Made by a program: the position numbers and the translations under genes. Positions 45,571-53,933 of a stretch of 64,000 nt of DNA are shown here, one piece after another (positions within the stretch are counted from its first letter, which is position 1; every line of letters starts with the position of its first letter). The notes under the pieces were generated by a model that did not search any database, was not told the origin of the DNA, and was given only the letters and a program-made list of their open reading frames with translations. Source of the DNA: JACDHG01 sp963815295 (GTDB lineage: Bacteria > Actinomycetota > Actinomycetes > Propionibacteriales > Nocardioidaceae); NCBI GenBank assembly GCA_963815295.1, contig CAWFFZ010000008.1:1302001-1366000 (forward strand), in the 5' to 3' direction.

Positions 45571-46146
45571 TCAGCGACGTACTGAGGCCGGCGCGCGTCG
45601 TTCGGACACTGTCCGTTGCGACCGCCGTCTTCCTCGATGCGACTTCGCGGCATCGAACGTCAGCGTCTTGGGCCATTCGAACGTGAGCGAGGCGCCGTAC
45701 TGGAGCGCCCGCCACCGGCGAGCTTCGGCACCCAGCCGTCGGATCGTCGCCTGCAGCTGCTCGGGCTCGACCTCGCCGAGGAAGTCGCGGCGCTGATGTT
45801 TCTCCCGGCCGATGCTGCGCTCCCACTCCGCCACGGCGAGGACCACGAGCTGCTCCGAGCGGGCCATGTCGTCGCGGCCGATCGTGGCGATCCGCGCCGA
45901 GGTGCGCTGGTACCGCACGGAGTCGTCGCTTGGCGCTGGGTTGAAGATTCCGCGGCCGCCAGCGGCGAGCTGCCCGAACACGCCCAGCTCGATCTCGAAC
46001 TGCTCCTCGACCACGTAGTGGGCCAGGTCGTGCGGCATGAGGTCGTCGTACCCAGGAGCAAATCGCGGCACCAGGTCAGGACCGTGCTCGCGCTCGATAG
46101 CGAGGCGGTACCGCTTTCCGTCGACCTTCGTGAAGGTGACCCTCAT
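45571..46146 (-). CDS. conserved actinobacterial hypothetical protein
   Basis: A 191-residue protein without a domain I recognise. It begins MRVTFTKVDGKRYRLAIERE, has a central MPHDLAHYVVEEQFEIELGVFGQLAAGGRGIFN (with a His-Asp-Leu-Ala-His pair that could bind a metal), then EQLVVLAVAEWERSIGREKHQ, and a basic C-terminus. It is soluble. A TAGCGT box lies 8 nt before the ATG, suggesting a leaderless start. Length and codon use look like a real gene. Confidence 0.72.
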   Translation of the reverse strand: MRVTFTKVDGKRYRLAIEREHGPDLVPRFAPGYDDLMPHDLAHYVVEEQFEIELGVFGQLAAGGRGIFNPAPSDDSVRYQRTSARIATIGRDDMARSEQLVVLAVAEWERSIGREKHQRRDFLGEVEPEQLQATIRRLGAEARRWRALQYGASLTFEWPKTLTFDAAKSHRGRRRSQRTVSERRAPASVRR

Positions 46147-46154
46147 GTCTTGGG

Positions 46155-46160
46155 ACGCTA
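46155..46160 (-). promoter_or_regulatory. -10 box, leaderless hypothetical gene
   Basis: TAGCGT on the minus strand, 8 nt before ATG 46146. Confidence 0.4.
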
Positions 46161-46247
46161 CGCCGAGGCGAACCCCACGTCACCTGGTTTACCCACGACG
46201 CCCTAGTGACCGATCGGACCTGTCAGGTCGCTCCTGAGGGGCGCCCG

Positions 46248-46865
46248 TCACCTGCGGCGAAGCCGGTAGAACACCTCGCCGAACTTGAACACGCGCGCGA
46301 TCGCGTCCGGATCGCTGTCGGCTTCGATGGCGTCGGTGATCTGCCAGGCGGGGAAGGCCGCCTCCACGTCCGCCTGCGTGCACCCACGTGGAAGCGGGCC
46401 ACGTCGACGTGGGGCGAAGCAGTCCAGGATCACGGTCGCCTCGTCTGCGGCAATGCAGGTGACTTCCCGGCCCATGTCAAGTCGCTGCGCCGGCGTCAGC
46501 CCGTGGAAGGTACCGGTGTCGACGACGAGGTCGTAGTCGACACCGACAGCCGACTCGCGCAGACGGGTGACGTCACCAAGCAGCACCCGCATGTCGACCC
46601 CCGTCTTGCGGATGCGCTCCTCGGCGCGCGCCACTGCCTTCGGCACGTTATCCACGCCGGTGACGTGCCATCCCCGTGCGGCAAGGCGAACGCCCCATGT
46701 CGCGCTGCCGCAGCCGAGGTCCAGCGCCCTCCCGTAGGGCAGCTCTTTGCCCTGCTCCTCACGCTTGAACAGCCCCACGAGGGCGTTGGCGAACGGCTCG
46801 TGCCCCGCCAGGTCCTCCCAGGGGTGGAAACCAACCCGGTACGACACCTTGTAGAAGACGCTCAT
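46248..46865 (-). CDS. SAM-dependent class I methyltransferase
   Basis: A 205-residue methyltransferase. The SAM loop GRALDLGCGSATWGVRLAARGWHVTGVD with acid partners, then VDYDLVVDTGTFHGLTPAQRLDMGREV, fits the UbiE/COQ5 or thiopurine-like branch. ATG 46865 is preferred because GGGAGG lies 9 nt upstream; a GTG 9 nt earlier would overlap the cupin gene. The acceptor is unknown. It is second in an operon after the cupin gene. Confidence 0.85.
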   Translation of the reverse strand: MSVFYKVSYRVGFHPWEDLAGHEPFANALVGLFKREEQGKELPYGRALDLGCGSATWGVRLAARGWHVTGVDNVPKAVARAEERIRKTGVDMRVLLGDVTRLRESAVGVDYDLVVDTGTFHGLTPAQRLDMGREVTCIAADEATVILDCFAPRRRGPLPRGCTQADVEAAFPAWQITDAIEADSDPDAIARVFKFGEVFYRLRRR

Positions 46866-46870
46866 CGTGG

Positions 46871-47272
46871 TCACCTCCCGACTGCCAGCTGGACGGGACG
46901 CCGGCCGCGCTCGACATTGGCCATGACCACGCCGATGGTTTCGCCGAGCAACTCGGTGGGACTGAATTCGACGATCTGCGCCCCCTCGTGGTGGATCGGA
47001 ACGTGTCCTGGCGGAACGTAGTAGGCCTCACCCGCGGTGTAGGTCTCGGTCAGGTCTCCGATCCGAAATTCCACTGTGCCGGCGACGACGTACCCCAGCC
47101 GTTGGAACTGGCACTCGTCGTCCGGCAGCCCCTCGAAAAGGGGCCCGAGGTCTTGGTATGACGAATGCGACTCGAAGCAGACGGTGTAGCCGCCGTCGAA
47201 GTTGGTCAGCCGCACGTCGAGACCGAACATCGAGATCGACTCATCGGCGGTGTCGCGCGAGACGTTGGGCAT
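46871..47272 (-). CDS. cupin-domain protein
   Basis: A 133-residue protein with one cupin core. FQRLGYVVAGTVEFRIGDLTETYTAGEAYYVPPGHVPIHHEGAQIVEFSPTE contains the G-x5-H-like and PxGxxPIHH motifs, though the first metal His is not obvious. Such small cupins are sugar or small-molecule binding or isomerising proteins; the ligand is unknown. It is first of a two-gene operon with the methyltransferase. Confidence 0.82.
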   Translation of the reverse strand: MPNVSRDTADESISMFGLDVRLTNFDGGYTVCFESHSSYQDLGPLFEGLPDDECQFQRLGYVVAGTVEFRIGDLTETYTAGEAYYVPPGHVPIHHEGAQIVEFSPTELLGETIGVVMANVERGRRPVQLAVGR

Positions 47273-47395
47273 TGCTTCCTCCTGTGCATCCGGGTCCCGC
47301 AGCTTCGGGACGACTCGACGCTAGAACGGGTCCGAATCTGCGGCATCGGCGAAGTCACCCACGACTTTCGAAGTGGGGTGTGGGTACAACTCGCC

Positions 47396-49003
47396 TCAGA
47401 GGAGTTCGGACTCGTACGCCAGGGACGTGGCCGCGGCTCGGGAGGAGACCCCGAGTTTGCCGAAGATGTTGCTCACGTGCCGGTCAACGGTGCGCTCGCT
47501 CAGGCCCAGCTCAGAGCCGACTGAGCGGTTCGTGTGTCCGGTTGCCACCAGCCGCAGCACCTGCAGCTCCCGCGCGGTGAGCCCGCCCGGCCTCCGGCTG
47601 TCAAGCCGTGCCAGGTCCGGTCTGGCTCCGAGCCGCCCGAACGTCGAGCGCGCCGCGTCCATCACTAACCGGGCGCCCTCGTCGTCGCCGAGCTCCGAAC
47701 GGGCACGGCCGATCAGCACGGCCGTGCGTGCGACCTCGTAGGGCAACTCGTACTCACGGAACCCGTCGCTGGCCCTCCTCAGCGGACCGAGCGCTGCCCT
47801 CGGGTTGCCCTCGGCCAGGACTACCGATCCGGTCGCTCGATGCGACACTGCGTCCAGCATAGGTGAGCCGAGGGCGTGGGCGACCTCTGTGAGTCGGGTC
47901 GTCGCCTGGCGCGCGTCACCGACTCGGCCGCAGGCGAGCATCACCTCGACGTACGCCGCCAACAGCCGGGAGCGCGCCACCGGGTCCTCCGCCTCCGCCA
48001 TTGCACGGTCCATGGCTTGAGCCGCGTTCGCGTTCCGGCCCTGGCTCAACCTGAGCAGCGCCAAGCCGGGCTGGGGGTCTCGTCCCGCCTCACTCGCCGC
48101 TCGATAGCACGCCTCGGCTTCGGCGAACTCGCCCCTCAGCCGCAGTAGCTCGCCCTCCTGGTAGACCGCCGCCCCGTAGGGCAGCTGCTGCGAGAGTGTC
48201 GAAAGCCGCACCCGCGCCAGACCGGCCTGCGCCATTGCCTCGACCCAAGCGCCCTTCAGCTGCAGGAACTCGGCCCGGTGCACCTGGCAGATGCCTGCGA
48301 ACGGCACCAGGTCGGGCTGCTCCACACACCAGGCGGTGAGGTCATCCGTCCAGGCCTGGCCGCGCTGCACGTCGAACAGGTCATGGCAGGCGTCGATGGC
48401 CGTGCAATAGCTGTCACCGACCGCAATCGGGGACAGGCTCTCCGACTGCACCGTCAACATCGCGTCGTCGAGCAGGCGCACGCCCTCCGTGATCTTTCCC
48501 TGGAAGACGAGAACCCTGCCGTGGGCCAGCCGCGCGAGCGCCGCCAGTTCGGTGTTCAATTGCGTTGCCGCCAGCATGGCGGCCCGGCCGAAATCAGCCG
48601 CCGCCGTCACCAAGTCCCCCTCGTCGAACAGCGCCCGGAGTCCGGTCAGGTATGCCAGCCGCGCGCGCGGCAGGGAGTTCTCAGGGAGACCCTCCGCCAG
48701 CCGCTCCAGCCTCGCGATCCACCCGTTGGCCTCAGGGCGCGCGTGGGAGTTGACTAGACGGAACCCGATCCAGAAGGCGCAACAAGCCGCGCCGTCGAGG
48801 TCGCCCCTGGCCAGCCGTAGATGGTGCGCCCTGGCCCACGCGCTGTCGCTCTCCCGCTCCTTGCCGACGAGATACGCACACACGGCCAACCGCTCGAGAT
48901 CATCCGCTTCGAGCGACTCCAGGTTCGCGAGGAGACCGGCGCACGCGTCACCCCAAGCCTTGCGGGCAAAGTCGCTGCGTGCCCGCACGACAGCGTCCAC
49001 CAT
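47396..49003 (-). CDS. LuxR-family transcriptional regulator with helical repeats
   Basis: A 535-residue regulator. A long N-terminal part is made of TPR-like helices (for example ESLEADDLERLAVCAYLVG and GELLRLRGEFAEAEACYRAASEAGRDPQPGLALL). The C-terminal 65 residues are a LuxR DNA-binding domain (GLTARELQVLRLVATGHTNRSVGSELGLSERTVDRHVSNIFGKLGVSSRAAA). It lacks the AAA ATPase of the LAL class. Ligand and target are unknown; the cupin-methyltransferase operon downstream is a candidate. Confidence 0.87.
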   Translation of the reverse strand: MVDAVVRARSDFARKAWGDACAGLLANLESLEADDLERLAVCAYLVGKERESDSAWARAHHLRLARGDLDGAACCAFWIGFRLVNSHARPEANGWIARLERLAEGLPENSLPRARLAYLTGLRALFDEGDLVTAAADFGRAAMLAATQLNTELAALARLAHGRVLVFQGKITEGVRLLDDAMLTVQSESLSPIAVGDSYCTAIDACHDLFDVQRGQAWTDDLTAWCVEQPDLVPFAGICQVHRAEFLQLKGAWVEAMAQAGLARVRLSTLSQQLPYGAAVYQEGELLRLRGEFAEAEACYRAASEAGRDPQPGLALLRLSQGRNANAAQAMDRAMAEAEDPVARSRLLAAYVEVMLACGRVGDARQATTRLTEVAHALGSPMLDAVSHRATGSVVLAEGNPRAALGPLRRASDGFREYELPYEVARTAVLIGRARSELGDDEGARLVMDAARSTFGRLGARPDLARLDSRRPGGLTARELQVLRLVATGHTNRSVGSELGLSERTVDRHVSNIFGKLGVSSRAAATSLAYESELL

Positions 49004-49026
49004 CTCTGCACCTCACGCCTAGGGAC

Positions 49027-49503
49027 CTAGGTGGCAGCCGGCTTCTCCGTGGTTGCCTTCAACCGGGCGAGGCCTTTCTCGAAGTCTGGACCAACCATCT
49101 TGTCCATCGAGGTGAACAGGCCCATCACCTTCGTCATGAAGGTCTTCTCGCCCCTCATCGTCCAGTGAACCACCGACCGAGACCCGTCCTGGCTGATGCT
49201 GAACGCCGTCTCGTTACGCGCCTTGAACGGTTTCACGAAGACGAGGTCGATCGCGACCCTTGACGGCGCGGTGGCCTCGGTGATCTCCATCCGTCCCTGA
49301 CCGGCCTTGCGGTTGCCTGACCAGGCGTAAACCGCTCCCGTTCCGGATTCTGCCCCGGAGTAAGTGCGCTGGAGCTCGGGGTCCAGGTCCTCCCACGGCG
49401 ACCAGTTGGGCCAGTTGTGGAAGTCGACAAGTTGCTCGTAGATCCGCTCCGGCGGAGCGTCGATCGTCACCGAACGCTCGACTCTGTAACTGTCGTCAGC
49501 CAT
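49027..49503 (-). CDS. SRPBCC-family (polyketide cyclase-like) protein
   Basis: A 158-residue START/Bet v1-fold protein. DSYRVERSVTIDAPPERIYEQLVDFHNWPNWSPWEDLDPELQRTYSG is the standard family N-terminus, and the C-terminal helix has GLFTSMDKMVGPDFEKGLARLKATTEK. It should bind a hydrophobic ligand in the central cavity; the ligand is not known. It lies 23 nt after the LuxR gene's start region on the same strand, so the two may be transcribed together. Confidence 0.88.
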   Translation of the reverse strand: MADDSYRVERSVTIDAPPERIYEQLVDFHNWPNWSPWEDLDPELQRTYSGAESGTGAVYAWSGNRKAGQGRMEITEATAPSRVAIDLVFVKPFKARNETAFSISQDGSRSVVHWTMRGEKTFMTKVMGLFTSMDKMVGPDFEKGLARLKATTEKPAAT

Positions 49504-49582
49504 GGCCGGAAGCGTAGTGCATCAGGGCAGATCAAAGCCCTCAGCACAGTGGACCGAGCGATGCTGGTAGCCGATAGGAAGC

Positions 49583-50026
49583 TCAGGGCATCTCGTCGTC
49601 GCGGTAGATCTGGTGGACGTCGCCGCGGCGCGGTGCGTAGCCGCCGCGTCGTACGGCGCTTGCCGCCCGACGCGCCACCAAGCCCGCCAGCGCCCGTCGG
49701 GCGATCGGTCGAGTGAATGGGAGCACGAAGAAGAAGCCGAACACGTCGGTGACGAAACCCGGCGTCAGCAACAACGTGCCGCCAACCAGCACCAGTGCGG
49801 CGTCGGAGAGCTCTCGGGCCGGCACCTGGCCGGTGGTCACCGCGCCACGCAACGCCTCCCAGGCTCGGAGACCCTCGCGCCTGACGATCCAGGCACCAAG
49901 CAGCGACTCGAACACCAGCAGCAGAATCGTGGGGATCGCGCCGATCTCCTGCCCCACCTGGATGATGACGTAGATCTCGAGGATGGGGAGGCCCACGAAC
50001 AGCGCGAACAGGATGAGCCTGTGCAT
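49583..50026 (-). CDS. fxsA: FxsA-family membrane protein
   Basis: A 147-residue membrane protein. The hallmark is LFALFVGLPILEIYVIIQVGQEIG followed by LLVFESLLGAWIVRREGLRAW. The C-terminal half has LLLTPGFVTDVFGFFFVLPFTRPIARR. FxsA overproduction relieves phage T7 exclusion by F in E. coli; the native role is unknown. It follows dpm1 by 1 nt, so it is the third gene of the lnt-dpm1-fxsA operon. Confidence 0.9.
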   Translation of the reverse strand: MHRLILFALFVGLPILEIYVIIQVGQEIGAIPTILLLVFESLLGAWIVRREGLRAWEALRGAVTTGQVPARELSDAALVLVGGTLLLTPGFVTDVFGFFFVLPFTRPIARRALAGLVARRAASAVRRGGYAPRRGDVHQIYRDDEMP

Positions 50027-50027
50027 C

Positions 50028-50789
50028 TCAGCGACCTGCCCAGGTACGTCGTTTGGCCGCCACCCCGCGCAGCTGGCCGAGGCGATACTGAGCGCCCCAC
50101 TGGGTGACCCGGACCAGGGCCTCCCGGACGATTGACCCCGTCATCTTCGACTCGCCATAGACGCGTTCGACGAACGTGATCGGGACCTCCACGACCCGGA
50201 AGCCCGACTCGATCGACCGTCGGGCGAGATCGACCTGGAAGCAGTAACCCTGCGAACGGACCGAGGCCAAGTCGATCCCCTCCAAGGTCTCGCGGCGGAA
50301 AACGCGAAAACCACCGGTGGCGTCGCGAACGGGCAGGCCCAACGCCAGCCGGGCGTACGTGTTACCACCGCGCGACAGCAGCTCGCGCCGCTTCGGCCAG
50401 TTGACGACCCGGCCACCGCGCACCCAGCGGGCACCCAGCACGAGGTCAGCCTGGGGCAGCGCCTCCAGCAGCCGGGGCAGCTGCTCGGGCAGGTGTGAGC
50501 CGTCGGCGTCCATCTCGATGACGATGTCGTAGGAACGCTCCAACGCCCACGCGAAGCCCGCCAGGTAGGCCGCTCCGAGCCCTTCCTTGACGGGGCGGTG
50601 GAGCACATTGACCCGGGAGTCGTGGGTCGCGAGCTTGTCGGCGATCTCTCCAGTGCCGTCGGGCGACCCGTCGTCGACGATCAGTACGTCGAGACTGGGC
50701 ACGGAGGCGCGGACGCGGTCGACGACGAGCTCGATGTTCTCGGCTTCGTTGTAGGTCGGGATGACGACGACCCCGCGCTCGGTGCTCAC
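50028..50789 (-). CDS. dpm1: polyprenol monophosphomannose synthase
   Basis: A 253-residue GT2 glycosyltransferase that makes polyprenyl-phosphomannose from GDP-mannose. It has VVVIPTYNEAENIELVVDRV, LIVDDGSPDGTGEIADKL, IVIEMDADGSHLPEQLPRLLEAL (the DxD metal site), and FQVDLARRSIESGFRVVEVPITFVER. GTG 50789 overlaps the lnt stop (GTGA). In M. tuberculosis the two activities are one fused protein, Ppm1. The sugar donor is inferred from that family. Confidence 0.92.
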   Translation of the reverse strand: MSTERGVVVIPTYNEAENIELVVDRVRASVPSLDVLIVDDGSPDGTGEIADKLATHDSRVNVLHRPVKEGLGAAYLAGFAWALERSYDIVIEMDADGSHLPEQLPRLLEALPQADLVLGARWVRGGRVVNWPKRRELLSRGGNTYARLALGLPVRDATGGFRVFRRETLEGIDLASVRSQGYCFQVDLARRSIESGFRVVEVPITFVERVYGESKMTGSIVREALVRVTQWGAQYRLGQLRGVAAKRRTWAGR

Positions 50790-52300
50790 TGTTCCATCGT
50801 GCCAGCGCGACGGCGGCGATCCAAAATGCACAGCACCAGGAGGCCGGCGCTCGTGAACGTCACGAGCAGCTCCAGCCACCATCCGAAGCGGACCCCCGGA
50901 GTGATCCCCTCGCCGAGCTGGACGTCGGCCTCCAGCACCGCACGGGTCTTGACCTCGCTGACCTCGACCACCTTCCCGTCAGGCGTGATGATCCCGCTGA
51001 TGCCGTTCGTGGCGGCGACGACAACCGTTCGCCCGGTCTCCACCGCTCGATAGCGCGAGATCGCGAACTGTTGCTCGAGCTGGCCGGTGCCGGTGTACGT
51101 CGCGTTGTTGGTCTGCACGACGAGGAGCTGACCACCGCCGTTCACCACGTCGCGGATCAAACCGTCATACGCAACCTCGAAGCAGATCACGTCGCCTAGC
51201 CGCACCGGTCCCAGGTCGAGCACTCCGACGGAGTCACCCTGCGCGAAGTCGCGCGGGATCTGACCCAGCCGGTCGATGAAACGCGTCAGCAGCCCCCGGA
51301 ACGGGATGTACTCGCCGAAGGGCACCGGATGTCGCTTGACGTACTGCTCCCCCGGTCCCGTGCGCGGGTCCCAGACGATCCCCATGTTCTGCACGTGGGT
51401 GTCATCGGGTCCCCGGACGACTGCGCCGACGAGCGTCGGAACGCCTATTGCCCGCACCGCGGCGTCGATCTCCTCGTAGGCGTCCTCGTCGATATACGGG
51501 TCGATGTCGGTCGAGTTCTCGGGCCAGATGACGACGTCAGGTCGCTTCCGCTCCCCCGCCTCCACCAAGGCGGCGAAGTCGCGCGTTGCGGTCGCATGGT
51601 TGTGCAGCACCTCTCTGCGCTCGGCAAACGGGTCCATCCCCTCACCAGGGACGTCGCCCTGCACCGCCGCCACCCGGGCACTGTCAGCCGCACCAGCCGT
51701 CCCCGCAGGCAGCACGGCGCTCGCCAGGATCAAGGCAGCGGCTGCGGCGCCGAGCGCGATCCCCGCGATGCTGCGGTCTCGCCGCTCGACGAGGTCGACG
51801 ACGACCGCCACCGTGAGGACGACGACGAGCGACACCAAGACTGTGCCACCGAGGCGCCCGTAGCGCACCACGGCGGAGTCCACGAGGCCGAAGGCCAGCG
51901 TGCCCCAGGGAAATCCGCCGAAGGGTACGACGCCGCGCAGGCACTCGACTCCCGCCCAGGTGACCGCGAACGCGACCGGCCACCACCTGCGCCGTCGGAG
52001 ACACCGCCAGACAAGCGCGAGCAGCCCGAGAAACAGTGCCTCCAGCAGGCTGAGCACCAGCCACGCGTCGATGCCGATGATCGTCAGCCATCGCAGAAGC
52101 GGCACCATGAACCCGAGACCGAACACGAGCCCGGCCCAGAACCCGCCGTCGAGGCGCCGCACCACGACCATGAGCCCGGCGAGCCCCACGGGCATCAGCC
52201 AGGTCACGTCGTACGGCGGAAACGCCAGCGCCAGCGCGAGCCCGGACAACAACGCCCCGACCCACCGCACGACCGTTTCAGGTCGAGGGCGTCGGGGCAT
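50786..52300 (-). CDS. lnt: apolipoprotein N-acyltransferase
   Basis: A 504-residue membrane enzyme that adds the third acyl chain to lipoproteins. There are six or so hydrophobic N-terminal segments, then the nitrilase-type catalytic domain: the Glu in VVIWPENSTDIDPY, the Lys in KRHPVPFGEYIPFRG, and Cys in VICFEVAYDGLIRD. The triad is complete. Downstream dpm1 overlaps it, and fxsA follows. Confidence 0.93.
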   Translation of the reverse strand: MPRRPRPETVVRWVGALLSGLALALAFPPYDVTWLMPVGLAGLMVVVRRLDGGFWAGLVFGLGFMVPLLRWLTIIGIDAWLVLSLLEALFLGLLALVWRCLRRRRWWPVAFAVTWAGVECLRGVVPFGGFPWGTLAFGLVDSAVVRYGRLGGTVLVSLVVVLTVAVVVDLVERRDRSIAGIALGAAAAALILASAVLPAGTAGAADSARVAAVQGDVPGEGMDPFAERREVLHNHATATRDFAALVEAGERKRPDVVIWPENSTDIDPYIDEDAYEEIDAAVRAIGVPTLVGAVVRGPDDTHVQNMGIVWDPRTGPGEQYVKRHPVPFGEYIPFRGLLTRFIDRLGQIPRDFAQGDSVGVLDLGPVRLGDVICFEVAYDGLIRDVVNGGGQLLVVQTNNATYTGTGQLEQQFAISRYRAVETGRTVVVAATNGISGIITPDGKVVEVSEVKTRAVLEADVQLGEGITPGVRFGWWLELLVTFTSAGLLVLCILDRRRRAGTMEQ

Positions 52301-52695
52301 GCGGTGACACTACCTCCGGACCGAGCCCGATCCCCCTTCGGACCGAACCGCGCGCCGCTGGCTGTCAGCACGTGGTCCGTTGTCTACTGGAGGTCGGGCC
52401 CCTTCCGGTTCCATCGGAGTCCGCCGCTCCTACGTCCGGCGTCACCACGGTTCGGCTGATCTTGGATCAAAACCAGGTACCCGTGGATGATCGTCGTCGC
52501 GGATGGGCCGACGTCTACTCGGTGGACTGCCCGGCATCGTGCCAACCAGATACGGGTGCTGTCAACGGGCGTCTGACCTGCGGGTTACGGCATAGGTGCT
52601 GGTCACGGCATCACCGGGCCACGCGAGATCGCCCGAATACGTGCCTCCAGTCTGGTCGCGCTGCGGCGAGTCGTCTCGACACGCCGCGGCCGTGA
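52301..52695. other. gene-free region between lnt and kal
   Basis: About 395 nt. A frame on the plus strand (52372-52695) is open but reads as low-quality, Arg-rich sequence with no domain. A few small AT-rich islands occur, such as GGATCTTGGATCAAAACC near 52460. No tRNA, riboswitch or strong hairpin was seen. It must contain the lnt promoter on the minus strand and the end of the lysine operon. Confidence 0.5.
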
Positions 52696-53106
52696 TCAGG
52701 AACGTGCAGCCGGGACGACGACGGTTCCGGTGGCGGTGGTGGCGATGATCGGGTCTTTGAGCACCTCGGCCGCCGACTCGCTCTCGCCGGGCTTGCCGCG
52801 GCAGACGACGAGCACCGCGAAGTTGAGGGTCCGTGACCGCGTGCCTACTCGGGTCACCGTCGCCTGAACCTCGAGCACGTCGCCGGCCCGGATCGGAGCC
52901 CGGAACTGGACGTCGTCGTACGACGCGAACAGTCCCTCGTCGCCGTCGAGCTGGATACAGACCTCGGTGGCGACGTCGCCGAAAAGGCCGAGGCTGTAGG
53001 CCCCGTCGACGAGATTGCCCGCGTAGTGCGCATCGGAGTACGGCACGTAGCGCCGATGGGTTACCACGAGCCCAATACGCGGGTCAGAATCTGCTTGCTC
53101 GGTCAC
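52696..53106 (-). CDS. kal: 3-aminobutyryl-CoA ammonia-lyase
   Basis: A 136-residue hotdog-fold protein that removes ammonia from 3-aminobutyryl-CoA to give crotonyl-CoA in lysine fermentation. Recognised by YVPYSDAHYAGNLVDGAYSLGLFGDVATEV and DGDEGLFASYDDVQFRAPIRAGDVLEVQATV. GTG 53106 overlaps the kamE stop by 4 nt. It is last in the operon, and no kce gene follows it in the window. Confidence 0.9.
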   Translation of the reverse strand: MTEQADSDPRIGLVVTHRRYVPYSDAHYAGNLVDGAYSLGLFGDVATEVCIQLDGDEGLFASYDDVQFRAPIRAGDVLEVQATVTRVGTRSRTLNFAVLVVCRGKPGESESAAEVLKDPIIATTATGTVVVPAARS

Positions 53107-53933
53107 GCGGACTCCTTGGCTGGCGACGGATTCGGGCCGCCCCTCTCGGCCTTGCCCGCCTTGTTGGTGCGGCCGCTTCCGACGATGGTATGGACCAGGT
53201 AGCTGGCCACCTCGCCGGGCGTCGTACCACGGGTGAAGACCCTGTCGACGCCCAGCTCGGCCGCCTGCTTCTCCTCGAACCGCGGCCCGCCGATGATCAG
53301 CACTGGCCGTCGCGAGGCGGGGTAGGCCTCCCGGAACGCAGCTGACATCTCCTTGGTGTTGAGGATGTGAGCATCGCGTTGCGTCACGACTTGAGACACG
53401 AGTACGGCGTCCGCATGCTCCTCACGGGCCCGTGCAACCAGCTCGGGCACCGACACCTGCGCACCGAGGTTGACCACGCGCAGCTCGCGGTAATACTCGA
53501 GGCCCTTCTCCCCCGCAAACCCCTTGATGTTGAGGATTGCGTCGATGCCGACCGTGTGAGCATCACTACCGATGCAGCCTCCGACCACGACGAGTCGCCG
53601 GCGTAGCGCCCTCTTGACTGCGAGGTTGGCCTCCTTCGGCGACAGCAGTGGGTAGCCGCGCTCGACCACCTCCACCTTGTCGACGTCGACAAGGTGGTTG
53701 GAGCGCCCGTAGACCACGAAGAACGTGAAATCCGGCCCCATCGCCTTGGCATGTGCGACAAGTGCAGGGTCGATGCCCATCTTGTTCGCCAGCTGGACTG
53801 CCGCGCCCTCGGCGACCTTGTCGTGCGGCATCGGCAGCGTGAACGAGACCTGGACCATCCCGTCACCCGTGGTGTCCCCGTAGGGACGCAGGATCGAGCC
53901 AGTACCGCCTGTCGAGGCTGTCGAGACCATCAC
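53103..53933 (-). CDS. kamE: lysine/beta-lysine 5,6-aminomutase beta subunit
   Basis: A 276-residue B12-binding subunit. The cobalamin motif DxHxxG is at 124-129 (GSDAHTVGIDAILNIKG), and a lysine in GEKGLEYY (about 141-148) lies where the PLP-linking lysine of the family is expected. It also has LVVVGGCIG and PVLIIGGPRF. GTG 53933 follows GGAGGA at 6 nt and overlaps the kamD stop; ATG 53930 is next to it. With KamD it moves the terminal amino group of beta-lysine from C6 to C5. Confidence 0.93.
   Translation of the reverse strand: MMVSTASTGGTGSILRPYGDTTGDGMVQVSFTLPMPHDKVAEGAAVQLANKMGIDPALVAHAKAMGPDFTFFVVYGRSNHLVDVDKVEVVERGYPLLSPKEANLAVKRALRRRLVVVGGCIGSDAHTVGIDAILNIKGFAGEKGLEYYRELRVVNLGAQVSVPELVARAREEHADAVLVSQVVTQRDAHILNTKEMSAAFREAYPASRRPVLIIGGPRFEEKQAAELGVDRVFTRGTTPGEVASYLVHTIVGSGRTNKAGKAERGGPNPSPAKESA

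Noticed and set aside
52372..52695. Plus-strand gene of 107 residues between lnt and kal
   Set aside because: Arg-rich, no domain, no ribosome site, and it ends exactly at the kal stop. It is treated as gene-free sequence.
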